This document shows, one piece after another, positions 1 through 5,650 of a DNA stretch of 8,220 bases (positions are counted from its first letter, which is position 1; each line of letters opens with the position of its first letter). The notes under the pieces were generated by a model, which saw only the letters and a list, made by a program, of their open reading frames with translations, was not told the DNA's origin and searched no databases. Origin of the DNA: Bifidobacterium sp. (GTDB lineage Bacteria; Actinomycetota; Actinomycetes; Actinomycetales; Bifidobacteriaceae); NCBI GenBank assembly GCA_022739095.1, contig JAIJEI010000083.1:1-8220 (forward strand). Reading direction: 5' to 3'. Position numbers and translations under genes: made by a program.

Positions 1-311
1 CCGAAATCGAAGAGAAGACCCGCACCCGTGGCGATGAGATCGTCGCGGCCAAGGGCGGCACCAACTTCGGCATCGCCTCCACCGTGGCCGGCATCGTGCA
101 GACCATCCTGTGGGACGAACGCCGCATCGTGCCCGTCTCCACCCTGCTGGACGGCGAATACGGCGAACAAAACGTGTTCCTCGGCGTCCCCACTGAACTG
201 CGCGCCAATGGCGCCAACGAGATCGTCGAACTCGATCTGAACGAGGACGAGCGGGCCAAACTGCACCATTCCGCCGAACTCGTGCGCGAACACTGCGAGG
301 GGCTGCTGTGA
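1..311 (+). CDS. ldh: L-lactate dehydrogenase, C-terminal part (5' end outside window)
   Basis: This is the last 102 codons of an NAD-dependent L-lactate dehydrogenase, read in the frame whose first full codon begins at base 3 and which ends at TGA 309-311. The enzyme reduces pyruvate to L-lactate in the cytoplasm, reoxidising NADH at the end of the bifid shunt. Visible family marks are the GGTNFGIAST stretch (the substrate-pocket Thr of the family's G-x-T-x-x-G-I-A motif), the VPVSTLLDGEYG strand region, FLGVPTELRANGANEIVEL, and the final amphipathic helix LNEDERAKLHHSAELVREH. The catalytic His and the nucleotide-binding fold lie upstream of the window. Bifidobacterial LDH is known as a fructose-1,6-bisphosphate-activated allosteric enzyme; the residues responsible cannot be checked here. 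The 3' end overlaps the start of the next gene by 4 nt (GTGA), which suggests translational coupling. Confidence 0.93.
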   Translation, partial: EIEEKTRTRGDEIVAAKGGTNFGIASTVAGIVQTILWDERRIVPVSTLLDGEYGEQNVFLGVPTELRANGANEIVELDLNEDERAKLHHSAELVREHCEGLL

Positions 312-1159
312 TTCTCGATGCCATCACGCCGAAACAATCCCGACTGCTGGTCGCCGACCTCGACGGCACGCTGCTGCACGACGCCGAGGTATTCGAGGAC
401 CGGTTCATCACCCAGCGCAGCATCGACACCATCAACCGCGCGCACGATGCCGGACTGAAATTCGCCATCGCCACCGCGCGTCCGGTGAGCACTGGCCTCC
501 AGTTCGCCGAAAAACTGCCGGTGGACGCCGTAATCTATCTGAACGGTGCTCTCATCGATTTCGACCCGACCCACTCCGACTTCGACCTGCTCACCTCAGG
601 CGCCACGCCGGCCGATGAGAACCATTTGATTAAGATTGGCTTCTCCTCACGGCGTGCCTGCGAAGTCTGTCTGTTCCTGCTCGACCGCATGCCCGGCCTG
701 AAGCTCGGCATCGTGATGAACGACGTGCGCTACACCAACTTCGACGTGCGTGCGTATTGGAAAACTCAGGCCTTCCAATACACGAACTTCCACGACGTGC
801 CCGAAGGCGTGGCGAACAAGATCACCATCTTCCCCGAACCTGAACAGTGGAACGAGCTGCGCGCGCTGATCCCGCCGGACTTCGACATCTCCATCAGCGA
901 AGGCGTGATGTGGATGCTCATGAACCCGCAAGCCAACAAGGAGCACGCGCTGCACCTGCTGTGCGAACGGCTGGACGTGCCGCTCGAACAGACCGCCGCC
1001 TTCGGCGACGACCTCATCGATATCAACATGATGAGCGAATCCGGCCGGGGCGTGGCCGTGGCCAACGCGAACCCCAAGGTGTTGTCCATAGCAGACGAGA
1101 TTTGCCCGACCAACAACGAGGACGGCGTCGCCCAATGGATCGAAGCGCAGTTGGGTTGA
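308..1159 (+). CDS. Cof-type HAD-superfamily hydrolase (HAD-IIB sugar/cofactor phosphatase)
   Basis: This is a 283-residue cytoplasmic phosphatase of the haloacid dehalogenase superfamily, Cof/subfamily IIB. All four HAD motifs are visible: motif I DLDGT at 17-21 (D17 nucleophile, D19 acid/base), motif II Thr in IATARP (T56), motif III Lys in ANKEHAL (K211), and motif IV GDDLIDINM at 233-241. YLNGALI at 77-83 is the usual Cof signature before the C2 cap, which spans roughly residues 85-200. The length is typical. The GTG start at 308 is supported by an AGGGG element 5 nt upstream and by the 4-nt overlap with the ldh stop, so the gene is probably the second cistron of an ldh transcript. The substrate cannot be read from sequence: family members act on sugar phosphates, nucleotides, erythronate-4-phosphate or pyridoxal phosphate. 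A PLP-related role next to an aminotransferase is possible but unsupported. Confidence 0.9.
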   Translation: MILDAITPKQSRLLVADLDGTLLHDAEVFEDRFITQRSIDTINRAHDAGLKFAIATARPVSTGLQFAEKLPVDAVIYLNGALIDFDPTHSDFDLLTSGATPADENHLIKIGFSSRRACEVCLFLLDRMPGLKLGIVMNDVRYTNFDVRAYWKTQAFQYTNFHDVPEGVANKITIFPEPEQWNELRALIPPDFDISISEGVMWMLMNPQANKEHALHLLCERLDVPLEQTAAFGDDLIDINMMSESGRGVAVANANPKVLSIADEICPTNNEDGVAQWIEAQLG

Positions 1160-1189
1160 ACCGGTCATGGACTCGATAACACGCCAAAA

Positions 1190-1218
1190 TTGAACTTGTA
1201 TTGAACCGGGGGTATGCT
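1190..1218 (+). promoter_or_regulatory. Predicted sigma-70-type promoter of the aminotransferase-MATE operon
   Basis: TTGAAC at 1190-1195 (4 of 6 matches to TTGACA) is separated by exactly 17 bp from TATGCT at 1213-1218 (4 of 6 matches to TATAAT). Transcription would start near 1224-1226, leaving a 5' leader of about 47 nt before the ATG at 1272. The preceding gene ends at 1159 and no terminator is visible between, so some read-through from upstream is also possible. Confidence 0.5.
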
Positions 1219-1236
1219 TTGAACCGTTGTTCAAAG
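1217..1236. promoter_or_regulatory. Palindromic operator candidate, CTTTGAAC-N4-GTTCAAAG
   Basis: This is a perfect 8-bp inverted repeat (1217-1224 and 1229-1236) around the 4-bp spacer CGTT. It overlaps the end of the predicted -10 element and the expected transcription start, the classic position for a repressor site. It lies 35 bp before the start codon of a gene whose protein begins with an XRE/CI-type helix-turn-helix, a family whose dimers bind such short-spaced palindromes. It is not a terminator: the stem is AT-rich and no T-tract follows. Binding by the downstream protein is inference. Confidence 0.6.
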
Positions 1237-1271
1237 AAAGAAATTGAACTCCCGGTTGGAGGCATAAGGAT

Positions 1272-2828
1272 ATGAGCGTATCGGTGTTTGCGGAACATCT
1301 GCGCAATGCGATGAACAGCAGGGGACTGAAGCAGGTCGATTTGGTGCACGCCGCCGAACATCGTGGCGTGAAGATGGGCAAGAGCCACATCAGCCAATAC
1401 GTGGCCGGCAAGACCATGCCCCGCGAGGACGTGCTCGAATTCCTGGCCAGCGAACTGGACGTCGACACGAACTGGCTGCGCGGCGAGGGATCCACCACGC
1501 AATTGAACCCGGACGCCTCCAACAGCGTCACGGCCGGCGAACACGCCGCCACACCGCTTGCCACGGGTGCCGCCAAGCCCCAGACAGACAGCGAGATTCC
1601 CGTGGGCCGCCGCCGCACCTTCGGCAAGTCGCACAAGCTCGACAACGTGCTCTACGACGTGCGCGGCCCGGTCGCCGATGAGGCGATGCGCATGGAGGCC
1701 GACGGCACCCACATCCTGAAATTGAACATCGGCAACCCGGCGCCCTTCGGCTTCCGCACGCCGGACGAAGTCGTCTATGACATGGCCCACCAGCTCACCG
1801 ACACCGAAGGCTACTCGCCGTCCAAGGGCCTGTTCTCCGCGCGCAAGGCCATCATGCAGTACGCGCAGCTGAAGAACATCCCGAACGTCACCATCGACGA
1901 CATCTACACCGGCAACGGCGTCAGCGAGCTCATCAACCTGTCCATGTCCACGCTGCTCGACACCGGCGACGAAGTGCTCGTGCCCTCCCCGGACTACCCG
2001 CTGTGGACCGCTTGCGTGAACCTAGCCGGCGGCACCGCCGTGCACTACCTGTGCGACGAACAGTCCGAATGGTATCCGGACATCGATGACATCCGCTCCA
2101 AGATCACCAGCAACACCAAGGCGATTGTCATCATCAACCCGAACAACCCCACCGGCGCACTTTACCCGAGGGAAGTGCTCCAGCAGATCGTCGACATCGC
2201 GCGCGAACACCAGCTCATCATCTTCTCCGACGAAATCTACGATCGCCTCGTCATGGACGGCCTGCGGCACATCTCCATTGCCTCGATGGCCCCGGACCTG
2301 TTCTGCGTGACCTTCTCCGGCCTGTCGAAATCGCACATGATCGCCGGCTACCGCATCGGCTGGATGATCCTGTCCGGCAACAAGCGCATCGCCAAGGACT
2401 ACATCGAGGGCCTCAACATGCTCGCCAACATGCGCATGTGCTCGAACGTGCCCGCCCAGTCCGTGGTGCAGACCGCGCTCGGCGGCCACCAGAGCGTCAA
2501 CGACTACATCGTGCCGGGCGGCCGCGTGCACGACCAGCGCGACCTCGTCTACGACATGCTCAACCAGATCCCCGGCATCACCGCCGTCAAGCCGAAGGCT
2601 GCGTTCTACATCTTCCCGAAGATCGACATCAAACGCTTCAACATCCACTCGGACGAGCAGTTCGCGCTCGACCTGCTGCATGACAAGCACATCCTCATCA
2701 GCCACGGCGGCGCGTTCAACTGGCATCGCCCCGACCACTTCCGCGTGGTGTACCTGCCGCGCATGGGCATGCTGCGCGAAACCATGGAGGAGATCTCCGA
2801 CTTCTTCAGCTACTACTGGCAGGGCTGA
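1272..2828 (+). CDS. alaA: XRE-type HTH domain fused to AlaA-type alanine aminotransferase
   Basis: This is a 518-residue two-domain protein. Residues 1-73 form an XRE/CI-repressor-like helix-turn-helix: FAEHLRNAMNSRGLKQVDL, recognition-helix region GKSHISQYVAGKTMPRED (36-53), ending NWLRGEG (67-73). A polar, Ala/Thr-rich linker covers about 74-118. Residues 119-518 are a complete fold-type I aminotransferase closely resembling E. coli AlaA (pyruvate/glutamate to alanine/2-oxoglutarate). Key sites: KLNIGNPAPFGF (150-161), GNGVSEL (214-220), PDYPLWTA (240-247), NPNNPTG (289-295), SDEIYD (319-324), PLP Lys K353 in SGLSKSHMIAGYR, and carboxylate-binding R491 in DHFRVVYLPR. Nothing catalytic is missing, so activity should be retained. 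AlaA itself is about 400 residues, so the N-terminal 118 residues are extra. The ATG at 1272 has GGAGG at 1258-1262, 9 nt upstream. The exporter gene follows after 3 nt. Autoregulation via the palindrome at 1217-1236 is likely but inferred. Unlike MocR/GabR regulators, the DNA-binding part is not a GntR winged helix. Confidence 0.9.
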   Translation: MSVSVFAEHLRNAMNSRGLKQVDLVHAAEHRGVKMGKSHISQYVAGKTMPREDVLEFLASELDVDTNWLRGEGSTTQLNPDASNSVTAGEHAATPLATGAAKPQTDSEIPVGRRRTFGKSHKLDNVLYDVRGPVADEAMRMEADGTHILKLNIGNPAPFGFRTPDEVVYDMAHQLTDTEGYSPSKGLFSARKAIMQYAQLKNIPNVTIDDIYTGNGVSELINLSMSTLLDTGDEVLVPSPDYPLWTACVNLAGGTAVHYLCDEQSEWYPDIDDIRSKITSNTKAIVIINPNNPTGALYPREVLQQIVDIAREHQLIIFSDEIYDRLVMDGLRHISIASMAPDLFCVTFSGLSKSHMIAGYRIGWMILSGNKRIAKDYIEGLNMLANMRMCSNVPAQSVVQTALGGHQSVNDYIVPGGRVHDQRDLVYDMLNQIPGITAVKPKAAFYIFPKIDIKRFNIHSDEQFALDLLHDKHILISHGGAFNWHRPDHFRVVYLPRMGMLRETMEEISDFFSYYWQG

Positions 2829-2831
2829 TCC

Positions 2832-4190
2832 TTGGCACAGACGAACACGCTCGATGCCGGGCTGGGCACCAAGCCGGTGCCCCGTCTGGCCCTGACCATG
2901 TCGGTCCCCACCATCGTGGCGCAGGCGGCGAACGCCTCGTACACGATCATCGACCGACTGTTCATCGGGCATATCCCGGAAGTGGGCAACGCGGCGATGA
3001 CCAGCGTGGGCATCTGCTTCCCGATCCTGCTGGCCGTCACCGCCTTCGCCTCGCTGATCGGCGCAGGCGGTGCGCCGCGCGCATCCATTGAACTCGGGCG
3101 TGGCAACTTCAAGAAAGCCGAACGCATCCTCGGCACCAGCGCCGCGTTCCTCATCGCCATAGCCCTGACCCTCACCGTGCTGCTGCAATTGGCGAAACGG
3201 CCGATTCTCTATGCCTTCGGCGCCAGCGATGCGACCATCGAATACGCGGTCGACTTCATCACCATCTACCTGATCGGCACCGTATTCGTGCAACTCACGC
3301 TCGGGCTCAACAACTTCATTTCGGCGCAGGGCAAAACCACTGTGGCCATGGTCTCCGTGCTCATCGGCACCGGCATATCCATCCTTCTTGACCCCGTGTT
3401 CATCTTCGTGTTCGGATGGGGCGTCAGGGGAGCGGCCGCCGCGAACGTGCTCGCCCAACTGGTCTCGACCATATGGATCGTGCTGTTCCTCTCCTCCGGG
3501 CGCAGCGCGATTCGCCTGCGGCCGTCGAACATCCGGTTCGATCGGATCATCATCCCCGTGCTGGCGCTCGGTCTGGCACCCTTCATCATGCAGATCACCG
3601 AATGCCTGATCAACGTGGTGTTCAACGTGGGACTGCAACGCTACGGCGGCGACGATTACGTCACGTCGATCACCATCATCACCTCGCTGATGCAGATCGT
3701 GAGCGTGCTGACCAACGGCTTCCAGCAAGGCATCCAGCCGATCATCGGGTTCAACTTCGGCGCCCGGCATATGGAGCGCGTCCGCCAGGCGATCCGCATG
3801 GCCTTCGTCACGCAGATCGTCTCCGCCACGGCACTGGTGTCGGTGCTCGCCGCATTCCCCGGCTTCTTCGCCTCATGGTTCATCTCGGAACAGACGGTCA
3901 TCGACATCGTGACCCGCATGATGCCGATTTTCGTTTGCGGCTGGGGCATCTTCAGCATCCAGATGGGCGCGCAATGCGCACTCGTCGGCATGGGCCAGGC
4001 CAAACAGTCGGTGTTCCTGGCCATCTTCCGCAAGATCATCCTGCTCGTGCCGCTCGCGCTGCTGCTGCCGCACTGGATCGGCGTCAACGGCATCTTCATC
4101 GCCGAACCCATCTCCGATGCCACCTCCGGCATCGTGGCCGGCTTCCTGTTCTATGCCACCTACCGCAAGATTCGGCGAGACATGGTCTAG
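2832..4190 (+). CDS. MATE-family efflux transporter (MepA-like)
   Basis: This is a 452-residue polytopic inner-membrane protein of the multidrug and toxic compound extrusion family, which exports cations, drugs or metabolites in exchange for Na+ or H+. Twelve hydrophobic segments fit two six-helix halves. Family marks are SVPTIVAQAANASYTIIDRL (24-43) entering helix 1, GLNNFISAQGK (158-168) in the first half, and GFQQGIQPIIGFNFGARH (296-313) in the second half, the typical G-x-Q-P-I-x-G-x-N-x-G-A motif. The start is TTG at 2832, three bases after the preceding stop; it gives a normal cytoplasmic N-tail and has AGGG at 2821-2824 about 7 nt upstream. The next ATG (2898, residue 23) would cut into helix 1. 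The gene is cotranscribed with the HTH-aminotransferase, so a substrate related to amino acid metabolism is an attractive guess, but the sequence does not show the substrate. Confidence 0.92.
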   Translation: MAQTNTLDAGLGTKPVPRLALTMSVPTIVAQAANASYTIIDRLFIGHIPEVGNAAMTSVGICFPILLAVTAFASLIGAGGAPRASIELGRGNFKKAERILGTSAAFLIAIALTLTVLLQLAKRPILYAFGASDATIEYAVDFITIYLIGTVFVQLTLGLNNFISAQGKTTVAMVSVLIGTGISILLDPVFIFVFGWGVRGAAAANVLAQLVSTIWIVLFLSSGRSAIRLRPSNIRFDRIIIPVLALGLAPFIMQITECLINVVFNVGLQRYGGDDYVTSITIITSLMQIVSVLTNGFQQGIQPIIGFNFGARHMERVRQAIRMAFVTQIVSATALVSVLAAFPGFFASWFISEQTVIDIVTRMMPIFVCGWGIFSIQMGAQCALVGMGQAKQSVFLAIFRKIILLVPLALLLPHWIGVNGIFIAEPISDATSGIVAGFLFYATYRKIRRDMV

Positions 4191-4294
4191 ACCCCTGATT
4201 CAATGGATGTGCCGTCTCATGCGTTGCGAAACACGGAACGGATAGAATGCCTCGCAAAACGGATGCCCGTTGTTCGTGATTGAAGGAGAAGCAT
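4191..4294 (+). promoter_or_regulatory. Intergenic region with a -10-like hexamer and a strong ribosome binding site
   Basis: The 104 bases after the MATE stop hold TAGAAT at 4243-4248 (5 of 6 matches to TATAAT) and an AAGGAG ribosome binding site at 4283-4288, 6 nt before ATG 4295. No good -35 lies at 16-18 bp; TTGCGA at 4224-4229 is only 13 bp away. No terminator hairpin for the MATE gene was seen. The region reads as the upstream control region of a + strand gene whose body is no longer present. Confidence 0.4.
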
Positions 4295-4384
4295 ATGCCG
4301 GTGGTGTCTCGTCGTGCGCAGGAGGCGTTGTATCCCAGCGATCGCGCGAACCGCGACATGGTGGTCCGCGCTATGCCAAGGTGA
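4295..4384 (+). pseudogene. 5' remnant of an unidentified + strand gene (29 codons)
   Basis: The ATG at 4295 has an excellent AAGGAG site 6 nt upstream, better than most in the window. The frame, beginning MPVVSRRAQEALYPSDRAN, runs only 29 codons to TGA at 4382-4384. The codons are GC-rich like the core genes, and the peptide reads like the charged start of a cytoplasmic protein. Just past it, composition drops and the opposite-strand membrane gene begins its tail. The simplest reading is the intact head of a core gene whose remainder was lost or displaced. A real small protein cannot be excluded. The parent family was not recognised; the start is vaguely like those of class I aminotransferases, which is too little to name it. 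Confidence 0.4.
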
Positions 4385-5479
4385 AGGCGATGACGAAGGC
4401 CGCGGCGGACAGTGCGGTTGCCAGGAGCAGATAGCACACGGCGGCTGAATCTCGAGAACCATCGGCATTGACAGCGTTACCACCGTCATTTGCGTTGCGC
4501 GCAGCCAACGTGATGGCCGTAATCGCCGAAAGCAGGGAGAAAATGGCAGCACGCACAACACGACGGTCAGCAGTCCCAAAGCTTCACGACCGATGCAATA
4601 AGCGACAAGACCTGCATTGTCAGTTGCCGATAGCGCTGGACAGAAATCGGTGTGTCCACCAGTGTTGTAGCTGTAGGTAAAGAACGTGATACCTGACCAG
4701 AACAGGGCAATAGGAACAGAGCAAGTGCGTATGGCGGATGCGTTGATGCTGATGGTGTGGAACAGGTCATGCAAGGAGGTAGCCCGTATACCACTGCGTT
4801 CTGGCGTCATTCGATTATTGTTGTTTTGCGAGTCGATGGTAAGAGAGGCGCATTGCACCAGCGCATATGCCGCAAGTCCAAGTCCGCAGGCGATGGTTAT
4901 GCCGCCGCTGAAATTAACCTCGTCGGATACCGAGTATTCGGTGACGAATACCGGCATCACGCCAATCTGCCACACCAACAATAGTCGCGCGATTCTTGCC
5001 CAACTGTTGTGCGGATACGCGGCGACTATGGCATAAACCAGCCACGTTGCCGCGTATATCGCCCACAACAGGATGATTGTGACATTCGCGCTCAGAACGA
5101 AGATGAACGTAACAGCCGCCGCTGCAATAAGAACACCAAGCGCCGTACGGATACGATAGCATGCAAAGCCCTGCATTCCCGCAACGGTCAGACAGAGAAT
5201 CGCGGCAACACTCAGCGCGGTCACCGCCAGAAACCACAGCGGCGAGGTGACGCAGGCTCCGTAATCGCCAGTAGCCTGACCTGACAGATAATAGGTCATT
5301 CTGCCAATCGCCGGACAGTTCGGATGCAACATCATGCCGCCCCAAATGCGCTCATATAATGGCGCGAACGATACACCGGCACCACTGAGCGCCGCAATGA
5401 CCGCCATCACCATGGCCGGAATCAGCCCAAGCTCGCGATTCCGTCCGGTTTCCGCTATCTGTTTATCACTGGTATTCAT
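4371..5479 (-). pseudogene. Polytopic membrane protein of unknown function, frameshifted near 4556
   Basis: The - strand reads from ATG 5479 (GTG 5485 is an alternative; AAGGCGGG lies just upstream) through seven or so hydrophobic helices to about 4556. There the frame switches: the continuing frame turns into Pro/Arg/His-rich nonsense running to 4217. The neighbouring frame gives a credible tail, AAIFSLLSAITAITLAARNA, then a last helix ending FVIAFTLA and TAG at 4371-4373. One missing base (or two extra) near GTGTTGTGCGTG explains this; no homopolymer or slippery heptamer is present. The repaired protein would be about 369 residues. Two similar exported loops, NCPAIG...GAC and FCPALS...AYC, suggest an internal duplication. 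GC is about 48-52% in two sampled 60-base lines against about 63% in the aminotransferase gene, pointing to acquired DNA. The family was not recognised. Confidence 0.65.
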
Positions 5480-5550
5480 GACCACCCCGCCTTATGCCGT
5501 TATCGCCGTCGTCGATGATACCAGTATGACTATGGCAGATGGGCGGAGAC
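4385..5550. other. Lower-GC accessory patch between core genes
   Basis: By hand count, line 4801-4860 is 29/60 GC and line 4681-4740 is 31/60, against 38/60 for line 2341-2400 in the aminotransferase gene. The patch coincides with the frameshifted membrane gene and begins where the 29-codon + strand remnant ends. No transposase, integrase, tRNA or clear flanking direct repeat was found, so the mode of entry is unknown. Confidence 0.5.
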
Positions 5551-5551
5551 C

Positions 5552-5580
5552 AGCGGCATACAGGAATTCTGTATGCCGCT
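5552..5580. terminator. Strong 12-bp hairpin between brnQ and the membrane gene
   Basis: A perfect inverted repeat, AGCGGCATACAG 5552-5563 and CTGTATGCCGCT 5569-5580, encloses a 5-nt loop (GAATT). It lies 71 nt beyond the brnQ stop on the - strand. A short TTTAT follows on the + strand only; on the - strand no T-tract follows. It may therefore be a + strand terminator left from an earlier gene arrangement, or a 3'-end stabilising stem or weak terminator for brnQ. The hairpin is certain, its role is not. Confidence 0.5.
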
Positions 5581-5650
5581 TTATAGGAGGGCTACTGCGG
5601 CAGCCGCCATCACCGACCGATCGGCAAGCCCCGGCACAGACCGGGAAGGT

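Larger units (their letters stand above)
1156..1249. repeat. Cluster of five TTGAAC direct motifs plus one inverted copy
   Basis: TTGAAC occurs on the + strand at 1156, 1190, 1201, 1219 and 1244, and in inverted form (GTTCAA) at 1229. Three copies extend to TTGAACCG (1156, 1201, 1219), two of them to TTGAACCGG. Start-to-start distances are 34, 11, 18 and 25 bp. A second inverted repeat, AACCGGG 1204-1210 and CCCGGTT 1251-1257, brackets the central palindrome. The density is far above chance for a 6-mer. The cluster fits a multi-site operator for a dimeric regulator; single copies also occur inside coding sequence (1503, 1722, 3088), so one hexamer alone means little. Confidence 0.6.

Noticed and set aside
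1217..1236. Palindrome considered as a terminator for the ldh-HAD operon
   Set aside because: The stem is mostly A/T and is followed by AAAGAAAT rather than a T-tract, so an operator is the better reading.
647..1790. Overlapping - strand open frames opposite the HAD gene and the start of the HTH fusion
   Set aside because: Both are antisense to clearly conserved proteins, and they cross the promoter region without any sign of their own ribosome binding sites or domains.
2022..3770. A 582-codon open frame on the - strand
   Set aside because: It lies opposite the aminotransferase and MATE genes, and its translation is rich in His, Asp, Gly, Arg and Val with no recognisable domain. Long antisense frames are expected in GC-rich genes with strong third-position bias.
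4372..4434. Extension of the 29-codon remnant by a frameshift to a stop at 4434
   Set aside because: The extra codons are antisense to the credible last transmembrane helix of the - strand gene, so a convergent arrangement explains the sequence better.
4217..4553. Continuation of the membrane protein frame to 4217 as its true C-terminus
   Set aside because: The tail is Pro/Arg/His-rich and antisense to the 29-codon remnant. The alternative frame ending at 4371 gives proper hydrophobic helices.
4686..5036. A + strand open frame of 116 codons within the membrane gene
   Set aside because: The - strand reading gives coherent transmembrane helices throughout, while this frame shows no domain and no convincing ribosome binding site.
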